From positions 1 through 20,133 of IMG/VR virus record IMGVR_UViG_3300032241_000326: a stretch of DNA of 20,133 bases. One strand, given 5' to 3'. Position numbers and translations under genes: made by a program. Positions 6,376 to 13,264 of this stretch are shown piece by piece; the stretch's first letter is position 1, and every line of letters begins with the position of its first letter. The notes below the pieces were generated by a model, which did no database searches, had not been told where the DNA came from, and saw only the letters and a list, made by a program, of their open reading frames with translations. This DNA is from a virus.

Positions 6376-7860
6376 ATGGCACGTAAGTTTTTAACCCCCA
6401 TTGATTTAGGCAAACTTGAACTTCAAAATGCCCAAATTCAAAATTTAGCAACACCCCCAACAAGCCCTGTTGAAGGCCAGATTTACTACGACACAGTAGA
6501 TAAGTACATCAAGCAATGGAACGGTACTGCTTGGATTGCGTTTGGTCCACAAGGAACACAGGGAACCCAAGGCACACAAGGTACCCGTGGAGCACAAGGT
6601 ACACAGGGAGTTCAAGGTGTACAGGGTACACAAGGAACTGATGGAACTCAGGGAACTCAAGGTACAGATGGTACCCAAGGTACTCAGGGTACAGACGGTA
6701 CTCAGGGAACTCAAGGTACTGACGGTGCTCAAGGTACATCAGGTACTTCATTTACATGGAAAGGTACTTGGGATGCTGGAGTTGCGTACAACACTAACGA
6801 TGTAGTCCAATATAACGGGTCTTCATATATTTCTATTGCATCTAACACAGGTGAGGAACCAGATGTTACTGGTTTTTGGAACCTTCTTGCTGCTCAAGGC
6901 GTTCAAGGAACCCAGGGAACCCAAGGTACACAGGGAACTCAGGGAACACAAGGTACGGATGGAACCCAAGGTACCCAAGGTACCGATGGTACCCAAGGTA
7001 CACAGGGAACTCAGGGTACAGATGGTGCTCAAGGTCTTCAAGGACACAGCGACCGTTATGCAACCACGTCTAACACCTCTAATGACATTGCAGTTGCTAA
7101 TAACGTTACCTTTACTCTTAATGACTTAAATCTTTCATACTCTGTAGGTCAAGATGTAATTATTGCCGAAGATATAAATAACATTATGTACGCAACAGTT
7201 GTTTCTTATGATGGAACAAACCTTGTTGTAAACGTTAACCGTGTTGTTGGTTCAGGAACAGCAGTTACTTCTTGGACAGTAAATCTAGATGGCGCAATTG
7301 GTATTCAAGGTACTGAAGGACAGCAAGGTACTCAAGGTACCCAAGGAACTGACGGAACCCAAGGTACCCAAGGTACTCAAGGAGTCCAAGGAGTTCAAGG
7401 ACTACAAGGTGTACAAGGCGTTCAAGGAACACAGGGTGTAGATGGTCAACAAGGAACTCAGGGTACTCGTGGCGCACAAGGCACTCAAGGAGTGCAAGGC
7501 GTACAGGGAGTTCAAGGAACCCAAGGAACTCAAGGCACTCAAGGAACCGATGGAACTCAAGGTACAAATGGAACTCAAGGTACCCAAGGAACGCAAGGTG
7601 TACAAGGTACATCTGGTCAACTTGGAACTTACGCAGAAACCATTACTGGAGATTCAACCGATGGTGGAATGTCAGGAACTACACAGTTCCCAATTACACA
7701 CAATCTAGGAACTGAAGACATCATGGTTACTGTATGGGATACTGATTCCAAAATGGAAGTTGTAACAGATGTTGCTTATGTAACTACTACATCAGTAACT
7801 GTTGGATTTGCAGTAGCGCCAGTTACTTCTAAGTCATATCGAGTAGTAGTAAAGGCATAA
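6376..7860 (+). CDS. Large collagen-like tail fibre with three stalks and CBM-like domain
   Basis: The protein has 494 residues. The domains in order are: N-terminal module (1-57) with GQIYYDTVDKYIKQWNGTAW, a motif shared with other fibres here; collagen-like block 1 (58-124, many GTD and GTQ triplets); a 50-residue module (125-173) with W-K-G-T-W...Y-N-T-N-D-V-V-Q-Y-N-G-S-S-Y, the pattern of chitin-binding/CBM5/12-like modules; block 2 (174-223); a beta domain (224-306) with YSVGQDVIIAED and VVGSGTAVTSW; block 3 (307-414); and a C-terminal HNLG beta domain (415-494). AAGGAG (6363-6368) is well placed before ATG 6376. The layout suggests a long trimeric fibre with a sugar-binding insert. The Pro-poor, Thr/Gln/Asp-rich triplets differ from animal collagen. 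Confidence 0.8.
   Translation: MARKFLTPIDLGKLELQNAQIQNLATPPTSPVEGQIYYDTVDKYIKQWNGTAWIAFGPQGTQGTQGTQGTRGAQGTQGVQGVQGTQGTDGTQGTQGTDGTQGTQGTDGTQGTQGTDGAQGTSGTSFTWKGTWDAGVAYNTNDVVQYNGSSYISIASNTGEEPDVTGFWNLLAAQGVQGTQGTQGTQGTQGTQGTDGTQGTQGTDGTQGTQGTQGTDGAQGLQGHSDRYATTSNTSNDIAVANNVTFTLNDLNLSYSVGQDVIIAEDINNIMYATVVSYDGTNLVVNVNRVVGSGTAVTSWTVNLDGAIGIQGTEGQQGTQGTQGTDGTQGTQGTQGVQGVQGLQGVQGVQGTQGVDGQQGTQGTRGAQGTQGVQGVQGVQGTQGTQGTQGTDGTQGTNGTQGTQGTQGVQGTSGQLGTYAETITGDSTDGGMSGTTQFPITHNLGTEDIMVTVWDTDSKMEVVTDVAYVTTTSVTVGFAVAPVTSKSYRVVVKA
6547..6747 (+). repeat. Collagen-like block 1 of the 494-residue fibre (GTQ/GTD)
   Basis: About 22 Gly-x-y triplets, with GTD at regular 9-residue spacing over residues 87-117 (GTDGTQGTQ repeated). 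The DNA shows a 9-base and a 27-base period. Confidence 0.85.
6895..7044 (+). repeat. Collagen-like block 2 of the 494-residue fibre
   Basis: About 16 Gly-x-y triplets rich in GTQ with interspersed GTD, between the CBM-like module and the second beta domain. Confidence 0.85.
7294..7617 (+). repeat. Collagen-like block 3 of the 494-residue fibre
   Basis: About 36 Gly-x-y triplets, longest of the three blocks, rich in GTQ and GVQ with single GTR, GTN, GQQ and GTE variants. It forms the stalk before the HNLG tip. Confidence 0.85.
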
Positions 7861-7862
7861 TA

Positions 7863-7900
7863 CTCACTTACAGTACTATGTTGTTTGAGCACTAAGTGAG
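7863..7900 (+). promoter_or_regulatory. Inverted repeat overlapping the ribosome-binding site of the 708-residue fibre
   Basis: CTCACTTA (7863-7870) is the exact reverse complement of TAAGTGAG (7893-7900) across a 22-base loop. The right arm runs into the GAGGAG ribosome-binding site (7898-7903) of the gene starting at 7912. As RNA it could partly hide that site and lower fibre translation. It lacks a T-run, so termination is less likely. Confidence 0.4.
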
Positions 7901-7911
7901 GAGTTTTACAG

Positions 7912-10038
7912 ATGGCCCGTGAGTACGTCGTACCGCTAGGTTTATTACACCTGGCCAGCGACCCCACGGGCCATTCTGCTGGAGACCTTTATTACAATAC
8001 AACCTCTAATAAAGTTCGTGTATATGACGGTGCTAGTTGGGCAAATGCTGGTCTTCAAGGAATTCAGGGCGCTCAAGGTACTCAAGGCACCCAGGGAGTA
8101 CAAGGAACACAGGGCGTATTTGGTACTCAAGGCTTTACTGGTTCTCAGGGTGTGCAAGGAACTCAAGGCACACAGGGAGTACAAGGCACTTTAGGTGCTC
8201 AAGGAAGCCAAGGAACTCAGGGCGTACAAAGTCTTTCTATTCAAGGAACTCAAGGCGTACAAGGTGTTCAAGGAACTACTGGTAGTCAAGGGGTTCAAGG
8301 AACTACTGGTTCGCAAGGCGTGCAGGGAACACAGGGAACTCAAGGAGTACAGGGAACACTTGGCGCTCAAGGCTCTCAAGGTACTCAAGGAACGCAAGGA
8401 ACTCTTGGTTCACAGGGAGTTCAGGGAGTTCAAGGCGTTCAAGGCAATCAGGGTGTACAAGGCACTCAAGGAACTCAAGGAGTACAGGGTACGCAGGGTG
8501 CTACAAACACCAACAACTCTCACCTTTCAGTTTCTTTAGCAACTGCTGCAGTCCTTCCTAACTCACCTACTTACACAGCAGGTTCTACTGATGCCTCTGG
8601 TGGAACTGGAATTGGCGCTTACCTACAAGCAACAACATTTGGCGCCCTTGTAGTTGATGGTGTAACTGTTACTTCTGTAGGACAGAGAATCTTGGTTAAA
8701 GACCAAGCAACAACTTTAAATAACGGTATCTATGTAGTAACCACTATTGGTAATGGCTCTACCTATTGGAAACTTACTCGTGCCTCAGACTACGATGACA
8801 GTAGTAGCGGTGAAGTTCAATACGGCGATTTTATGCTTGTTATTGCGGGCAATACTCATGCGGGTCAAACATGGATTCAATACGGTTCAGGTTCTTTAGT
8901 TAATAACACATTAAAAATTGGCACAGACCCAATTCTCTTTACACAAACTACAGGTACTGGTACTCAGGGAGCAACTGGAGCAACTGGCGCTGGTGGCGTC
9001 ATTGCTAACTATGGTTCTTTCTACTCAACAGTAGACCAGAACGCTACGACTGGCGGAGCAGCAGTAAAATTTGATACAACAAACATCAATAATGGTGTGA
9101 CCCTTGTTACAAATGGTTCTGCCCTTACTCGTGTAACAATGCCAGTAACTGGCACATACATGATTGATTTTGCTGGTCAACTCGCTTTAACTGGCCCAGG
9201 AAATCACACAGCAAATTTTTGGCTAGTTAAAAACGGGTCTACTGCAGCATCTACAGCCTTTGATATAGAGTTATCTAGTACTACCCCAACACTTACTAGT
9301 TGGGTGTGGCAGGTTAATGCAACTGCTGGCGATTACTACGAAGTGTACTGGAACGCAGATTCCACAAATGTTTATTTAAATGCCACGGCTGCAGCATCTC
9401 CAGTTCCTGCAGCAGCAGGAGCATTTGTTCGCGTCACTCAAGTTAACTACCAAGGTGCCCAAGGTACACAGGGTGTGCAGGGAACTCAAGGTGTACAAGG
9501 TACTCAAGGTGTACAAGGCACACAAGGCACTCAGGGTGTTCAAGGTATTCAAGGAGTTCAAAGCCCATCTATACAAGGCACACAAGGCACACAAGGAACC
9601 ACTGGTGCACAGGGAACACAGGGTCTACAAGGTACACAGGGTGTGCAGGGCACACTTGGTGCTCAGGGTGCACAAGGAACTACTGGTTCACAGGGAACGC
9701 TTGGTGCTCAAGGAGCCCAAGGAACTTTAGGTGCACAGGGAACTCAAGGAACTACTGGCGCACAAGGAGCAACAGGTGCACAAGGAGCGCAAGGAACTCA
9801 GGGTACGCAGGGCGTTCAAGGTGTTCAAGGCGTTCAAGGAATTCAAGGTGTACAGAGTCCTTCTATTCAAGGTACACAGGGTGTACAAGGAGTGCAGGGC
9901 GTTCAAGGTACCCAAGGTGTACAAGGAACCCAAGGTGTACAAAGCATTGCTACACAGGGAACTCAAGGAGTGCAAGGAACTATTGGAACAACTGCGGCAG
10001 ACCCTACAGTTACTGTCTTACTATTTGGCGGTATGTAG
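7912..10038 (+). CDS. Giant collagen-like tail fibre with C1q-like domain
   Basis: The protein has 708 residues. Residues 1-46 are the N-terminal module (GDLYYNTTSNKVRVYDGASW). Residues 47-196 are collagen-like. Residues 203-347 match a phage fibre domain: L-V-V-D-G-V-T-V...G-Q-R-I-L-V-K-D-Q-A-T-T-L-N-N-G-I-Y-V-V, then L-T-R-A-S-D-Y-D and G-D-F-M-L-V-I-A-G. Residues 367-512 (YGSFYSTVDQNATTGGAAVKF ... GTYMIDFAGQLAL ... NFWLVKNG ... GDYYEVYW) fit a C1q/TNF-like jelly roll, a trimeric head used in binding. Residues 514-692 are a second collagen-like block, with a short tail ending FGGM. Four S-x-S/A-x interruptions break the triplets. GAGGAG lies 8 bases before ATG 7912. The last 18 bases overlap the convergent glycosyltransferase gene. 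No lysine occurs in the triplet blocks. Confidence 0.8.
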   Translation: MAREYVVPLGLLHLASDPTGHSAGDLYYNTTSNKVRVYDGASWANAGLQGIQGAQGTQGTQGVQGTQGVFGTQGFTGSQGVQGTQGTQGVQGTLGAQGSQGTQGVQSLSIQGTQGVQGVQGTTGSQGVQGTTGSQGVQGTQGTQGVQGTLGAQGSQGTQGTQGTLGSQGVQGVQGVQGNQGVQGTQGTQGVQGTQGATNTNNSHLSVSLATAAVLPNSPTYTAGSTDASGGTGIGAYLQATTFGALVVDGVTVTSVGQRILVKDQATTLNNGIYVVTTIGNGSTYWKLTRASDYDDSSSGEVQYGDFMLVIAGNTHAGQTWIQYGSGSLVNNTLKIGTDPILFTQTTGTGTQGATGATGAGGVIANYGSFYSTVDQNATTGGAAVKFDTTNINNGVTLVTNGSALTRVTMPVTGTYMIDFAGQLALTGPGNHTANFWLVKNGSTAASTAFDIELSSTTPTLTSWVWQVNATAGDYYEVYWNADSTNVYLNATAAASPVPAAAGAFVRVTQVNYQGAQGTQGVQGTQGVQGTQGVQGTQGTQGVQGIQGVQSPSIQGTQGTQGTTGAQGTQGLQGTQGVQGTLGAQGAQGTTGSQGTLGAQGAQGTLGAQGTQGTTGAQGATGAQGAQGTQGTQGVQGVQGVQGIQGVQSPSIQGTQGVQGVQGVQGTQGVQGTQGVQSIATQGTQGVQGTIGTTAADPTVTVLLFGGM
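8050..8499 (+). repeat. Collagen-like block 1 of the 708-residue fibre, with internal 24-residue duplication
   Basis: About 50 Gly-x-y triplets, mostly GTQ and GVQ with GTLGAQGSQ variants and one S-L-S-I break at residues 107-110. Residues 81-104 and 137-160 are identical in protein but differ in 16 of 24 codons. Confidence 0.85.
9451..9987 (+). repeat. Collagen-like block 2 of the 708-residue fibre
   Basis: About 58 Gly-x-y triplets with GTTGAQ/GTLGAQ variants. Triplet register is broken at residues 551-554, 649-652 and 678-681, each time after GVQ and before QG. Confidence 0.85.
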
Positions 10039-10764
10039 TAACTCTGTACTTCCACGATGTATCTGGCTATGTTGTGCAGCCTCTTGTAAGAATTTAATTG
10101 GACGATATTTACCAGGCTTGAGTGTGTAAGTAAAGAATGTCTTCTGGTTATCTTCCTTTTTCATTCTAAAATTAAAGATATACCAATCCACTGGGCAGTT
10201 AATTCCTCGTGACTCAATGTCTGCTACAGCCTTTTCTGCTCCTGCTCTACTCACCATGTATCCTGCACATGACCATTGCTGATAAGAAATACACACGTTT
10301 TCGGCGCCTATACTGTGTTGCTCTTCGTTGTATGCAAATAGCGAGTCATCAGGAACAAAAAAAGAAAAGAAATCCCAATCAAGAGGCAATTCAGCCATGT
10401 ATAACTTAATCACAGATTTAAAATTTTTACTTATAAGAATGTCATCTTCAAAAACAATTAAAGTGTCGTAGTTGGACTGCAAAAATCTTTTATAAGCCAT
10501 GTAATTACTTGCCCACACACCAACAACTCCAGCGCTAGGTGGAAAGGTCTCTCCTGGTTGGCAGTAATCCTCAACAGTGTTCACTTTAAATTCTGGGTGC
10601 AAATTAATAAAATTCTCTACTTTATCTACAGTATTAAGGTACATTGTGGAGGAACCAAGCCGAGGTAAAAAAGAAACTCCCTGAAGAATTAAATCATACG
10701 ATTTATTACGAAGTTTATTTCCAGTGTCAGTATGAAAGACTTCAAAGCAAGCGTTATCTAACAT
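10021..10764 (-). CDS. Glycosyltransferase, family GT25-like
   Basis: The protein has 247 residues. It carries the GT25 signature in order: GVWASNYMAYKRFL (80-94, counterpart of the G-E-I-G-C-x-L-S-H helix), LIVFEDDI with the EDD metal/sugar-nucleotide motif at 106-108, LPLDWDFFSFF (126-136), GYMVSRAGAEKAV (168-180), and P-V-D-W-Y-I-F (191-197). GT25 enzymes include bacterial LPS/LOS galactosyltransferases and animal collagen galactosyltransferases. It would be a cytoplasmic inverting enzyme using a nucleotide sugar. It is the last gene of the four-gene minus-strand operon; its start overlaps the methyltransferase stop by 7 bases, and its 3' end overlaps the convergent collagen-like fibre by 18 bases. 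The acceptor is unknown: phage fibres or host glycans are both possible. Confidence 0.75.
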   Translation of the reverse strand: MLDNACFEVFHTDTGNKLRNKSYDLILQGVSFLPRLGSSTMYLNTVDKVENFINLHPEFKVNTVEDYCQPGETFPPSAGVVGVWASNYMAYKRFLQSNYDTLIVFEDDILISKNFKSVIKLYMAELPLDWDFFSFFVPDDSLFAYNEEQHSIGAENVCISYQQWSCAGYMVSRAGAEKAVADIESRGINCPVDWYIFNFRMKKEDNQKTFFTYTLKPGKYRPIKFLQEAAQHSQIHRGSTELLHTAK

Positions 10765-11294
10765 TTAACAAACCACATCTGGTAGCCATCTTCAAGACAC
10801 TTTATCTCTCCTTCACAAACTTGCATAAAGGCATTGACACCACGCATAGGCTCTAAAAAGGGTTTGCCACCTTCTGCCCACAGGTAATCATCAAAAGCAA
10901 TAACTCCACCAGGTTCAAGTACTTTAAAAGCGTTAAGGCCATCTAGAGCCGTTTGAAGGGCTGTGTGGCTGCCATCAATATAGATAAAGTTATATGTTTT
11001 TTTATTTGTGTTGAAGAACTCATCACTAGTCATCTTATGTTTAATAACTTTATTGTTTTTTATAAATCTTGAATCGTAATAACTTTCAACTGAGTTAAAA
11101 TCTAATTGCTCGTGCTGTTCTTCTTCACTACCTGCCCACGTATCTACATCGTCAATCGTTACAATATCCCGATTAATCAAAAGCCACTCAGTAGCATCTC
11201 CTGTATATGTTCCTATCTGAAGGGCACGCAGAGGAACGTTGGGGCATTTTCTATCAAAATATGGAGATACATTTTGAAACCAATTAGGAAACAT
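10758..11294 (-). CDS. Class I SAM-dependent methyltransferase (Methyltransf_24-like)
   Basis: The protein has 178 residues. Motif I is LQIGTYTGDATEWLL (residues 25-39). A conserved acidic motif follows (TIDDVDTW, 46-53). FIYIDGSHTA (103-111) and LEPGGVIAFDDY (126-137) complete the Rossmann-like core and are typical of the Methyltransf_24 group, which often acts on sugars or small metabolites. The C-terminus is short (GYQMWFVKC). Its ATG shares the A of the TPR gene's TAA stop (TAATG), showing tight translational coupling. Placed between TPR and GT25 genes, it may methylate the sugar being transferred, capping a glycan. DNA methylation is unlikely: there is no DPPY/NPPY motif or target-recognition domain. 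Confidence 0.75.
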   Translation of the reverse strand: MFPNWFQNVSPYFDRKCPNVPLRALQIGTYTGDATEWLLINRDIVTIDDVDTWAGSEEEQHEQLDFNSVESYYDSRFIKNNKVIKHKMTSDEFFNTNKKTYNFIYIDGSHTALQTALDGLNAFKVLEPGGVIAFDDYLWAEGGKPFLEPMRGVNAFMQVCEGEIKCLEDGYQMWFVKC

Positions 11295-11854
11295 TAAAAT
11301 AATTTCAGGTTATTAATGCAACCGTTGACATACTCTTGGGTCATATCGACATTATCTAGCAGATGGGTAAATAACGCTTTGCTCTCTTCTTTGCGACCTA
11401 ACCACCAGCCAGCAACAGCCTTTTCAAACATCAATACATAGGGGCCGTTATATTCAACATAAACTGGAAGAGGTTGGTTATAACTTGCCATAGTGTATAC
11501 AAGCCCTAACTCTGCAAAGGTGTAAGCCTTTTGCCATTCTTTATTACGTTCATGAATTCTAGAGAGTAAAAAATAGGCTTCTGGTCTTCCAGGCAAAAGG
11601 GTTAGTGCATGCAAGAGAGTTTGATAGACAGTAGCATTTCTATCCCCTTGTTTTGAAAAGCAAAGAGACATTCTTATAAGGGAAGTATAGGCAATTAATG
11701 GATGAGTTTTATACCCACGGTCAGCGGCTCTTAAATAAAACCCAGCAGCAGATGCATATTGTCCTAAATCGTAGTAGGCATTAGCAAGGGCAAAGTTTTT
11801 TTCTGGGTTGTATGAGTCAAGAGCAACATCAACCGCTAATTCTTTAATTGCCAT
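11294..11854 (-). CDS. TPR-repeat protein of the glycan module
   Basis: The predicted protein has 186 residues. It is all helical with tetratricopeptide-like pairs: NFALANAYYDLGQYASAAGFYLRAADRG, LIRMSLCFSKQGDRNATVYQTLLHALTLLP, PEAYFLLSRIHERNKEWQKAYTFAELGLVY, and a final pair ending EESKALFTHLLDN. TPR proteins are scaffolds for protein contacts and are frequent partners or domains of glycosyltransferases. ATG 11854 is chosen because GAAGAGG lies about 9 bases upstream. A TTG 18 bases earlier would extend it by six residues but loses that site. It overlaps the upstream gene by 11 bases and the downstream gene by one base. It has no catalytic motif, so a role as substrate or partner adaptor is inferred. 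Confidence 0.7.
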   Translation of the reverse strand: MAIKELAVDVALDSYNPEKNFALANAYYDLGQYASAAGFYLRAADRGYKTHPLIAYTSLIRMSLCFSKQGDRNATVYQTLLHALTLLPGRPEAYFLLSRIHERNKEWQKAYTFAELGLVYTMASYNQPLPVYVEYNGPYVLMFEKAVAGWWLGRKEESKALFTHLLDNVDMTQEYVNGCINNLKLF

Positions 11855-12845
11855 ATGTTTTTGCCTCTTCAATCATTTCGTCAATCACAGACTTAGGAAC
11901 TTCTAAAACAAATGCTGAATTATCTTGAACGCCAAAACTTACTAATAAATTGTCATTAATTAAAGCGGCACCTACACAAAACTCAATCGGGGTATCCATA
12001 AAAGCAAACTCTTTGCTGAGTCCTACAAAATTAAATTCTTTATCCCACACAACTAAACGATGGCGATACGTTGAATCTTTTTGGTCAAGATAGTTTCTCC
12101 ATAAGTTTACTTCGTGAGTAAAGGTCAAATAATAATCGCCCCAAGTAACAGTGTGAGAACCTCCTCTTTGGTCTTTAGGAGGATTAGGCATATTGTTATT
12201 TAATATAATTTGCTTTGTTTCTGGTGCATTAGGATTTGACCAAACTACTTCAGTTGGCATTGTCCATTTAACAAAATGATAAGGTTTATCAAGAACTGGT
12301 GAATAATTTTTTTCGCAATATGAAGAATCGTTACCAGTTGCAGGCATGCGAACTCTTTGAACTTCTTTGACGGTCCAGTTCTCTTTATCAATCTCTACCT
12401 TGCTGTACTCCATGCGACCTTGTCCATTGGTCGTGGTATCACGACGAACACCTATTAAATAGTAATCACCGTCCCATTGAACAACGCGGGCATCTTCCAA
12501 ACCAACAAACTCCCAGATAGGTGCGTGTAGTTCTAGCATCTCTACTTTGGTGTAATTGATAACATTGTAATCTTTATCTAATCGGCATAAAAAGTTGTTG
12601 GTAACAAGGCGTTGGTCTTTCTCTGGGTGTAAGTAAGTAAGAGGCCCCCATGGACTAAAAAAGCGCTTTTCATTTTCAGAAATATAAAGTGTGTAGTTAA
12701 CTTGTCGTAAGTTAACCAAAATATCGCCATCATCGTCTATATAGACAGAAGGGTTCATTAGACCCAGACCATTACTGAGAGAGTTAGGTATAATTATGGG
12801 CGCTAATTTTCCCCCCTGAGAAACCGACTTTTGCACCAAATTCAT
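11844..12845 (-). CDS. Five-bladed beta-propeller glycosidase/phosphorylase-like protein (GH130/GH43 type)
   Basis: The protein has 333 residues and repeated four-strand blade patterns: MNPSVYIDDDGDILVNLRQVNY (30-51), WEFVGLEDARVVQWDGDYYLIGVRRD (111-136), CEKNYSPVLDKPYHFVKWTMPTEVVW (177-202), QRGGSHTVTWGDYYLTFTHEV (226-246), and IEFCVGAALINDNLLVSFGVQDNSAFVLEV (287-316). G-L-E-D-A-R resembles the G-x-E-D-P-R motif of GH130 beta-mannoside phosphorylases; the Pro is replaced by Ala. Such propellers trim or phosphorolyse short glycans. There is no signal peptide, so it is probably cytoplasmic. No clear ribosome-binding site precedes ATG 12845, and an extended -10-like TGTGATAAG lies 8 bases upstream, so the message could be leaderless. 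Activity is unproven; a non-catalytic sugar-binding role is possible. Confidence 0.6.
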   Translation of the reverse strand: MNLVQKSVSQGGKLAPIIIPNSLSNGLGLMNPSVYIDDDGDILVNLRQVNYTLYISENEKRFFSPWGPLTYLHPEKDQRLVTNNFLCRLDKDYNVINYTKVEMLELHAPIWEFVGLEDARVVQWDGDYYLIGVRRDTTTNGQGRMEYSKVEIDKENWTVKEVQRVRMPATGNDSSYCEKNYSPVLDKPYHFVKWTMPTEVVWSNPNAPETKQIILNNNMPNPPKDQRGGSHTVTWGDYYLTFTHEVNLWRNYLDQKDSTYRHRLVVWDKEFNFVGLSKEFAFMDTPIEFCVGAALINDNLLVSFGVQDNSAFVLEVPKSVIDEMIEEAKTYGN

Positions 12846-12853
12846 AGGGGCAA

Positions 12854-12862
12854 CTTATCACA
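12854..12862 (-). promoter_or_regulatory. Candidate extended -10 for the minus-strand glycan operon
   Basis: On the minus strand this reads TGTGATAAG, close to an extended -10 (TGnTATAAT). It ends 8 bases before the ATG at 12845. Transcription would start at or near the A of the ATG and give a leaderless message, which fits the missing ribosome-binding site. No convincing -35 box is visible. Confidence 0.35.
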
Positions 12863-12869
12863 GTTTACT

Positions 12870-12924
12870 GGTACAGATTGGTTACTAATGGGGATAATTT
12901 CAGCATCCCTTCGAAGGAGTTTTT
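12870..12924 (+). promoter_or_regulatory. Candidate promoter and leader of the second fibre unit
   Basis: GATAAT at 12893-12898 has GGTACA (12870-12875) 17 bases upstream as a weak -35. Downstream, 17 bases lead to GGAG (12916-12919), then 5 bases to the GTGGCCACAT start. The spacing and start are the same as at 3194-3235. A GGGAT/ATCCC dyad (12891-12895 with 12905-12909) overlaps the -10. Confidence 0.45.
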
Positions 12925-13263
12925 GTGGCCACATCTTACTTGACACTTGGGCAAGCACAGGCGGGTACCTCCGCTACTTTGCTCTATACAGTTCCTGCAA
13001 CAACATCGGCTGTTGTCTCTAGCCTCGTGCTATGCAACACCACATCCTCTGCAGCGACCATTACAGTTTATTCAAATAAGGCAGGAGCGACAAACACTGC
13101 CGCTACAGCGATTGTCTATCTTCAGACAATTCCGCCCTATACAACTCAGACTTATACCCTTGGTATTACCCTTACTAACTCAGGTACTGCCGATACTTTG
13201 TATGTTCAATCTGGAACAGCATCAGCAATTACCTGCACAGCATATGGAAGCCAGATAGTCTAA
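12925..13263 (+). CDS. Short beta-rich fibre accessory protein (paralogue B)
   Basis: The protein has 112 residues. GTG start with GAAGGAG at 12913-12919. The pattern SATLLYTVPATTSAVVSSLVLCNTTSSAATITVYSNKAG ... YTLGITLTNSGTADTLYVQSGTASAITCTAYGSQIV is a run of short beta strands. The Y-T-V-P and C-N-T-T-S-S-A-A-T-I-T motifs line up with the proteins at 5679 and 13922. It is the first gene of the plus-strand unit after the glycan module and is followed after one base by a fibre gene. It may decorate or attach fibres, but the exact role is unknown. Confidence 0.6.
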   Translation: MATSYLTLGQAQAGTSATLLYTVPATTSAVVSSLVLCNTTSSAATITVYSNKAGATNTAATAIVYLQTIPPYTTQTYTLGITLTNSGTADTLYVQSGTASAITCTAYGSQIV

Positions 13264-13264
13264 G

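Noticed and set aside
7265-7612. Long open frames on the minus strand and in other plus frames opposite the collagen-like repeats
   Set aside because: They are Leu/Tyr- or Lys/Val-rich low-complexity shadows created by the 9-base repeat and have no ribosome-binding sites.
8050-8499. Regular short repeats that could suggest a CRISPR array or minisatellite
   Set aside because: The period is 9 bases, in frame, with Gly every third codon. There are no unique spacers.
10758-11294. DNA methyltransferase of a restriction or anti-restriction system
   Set aside because: No DPPY/NPPY or cytosine-methylase motifs; the motifs and the sugar-gene context fit a small-molecule or sugar methyltransferase.
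11855-11872. TTG at 11872 as the start of the TPR gene
   Set aside because: The ATG at 11854 has GAAGAGG well spaced upstream, and the longer form would place that site inside the gene.
12890-12909. GGGAT/ATCCC hairpin as a terminator
   Set aside because: Five base pairs without a T-run between divergent genes; no transcript is expected to end there.
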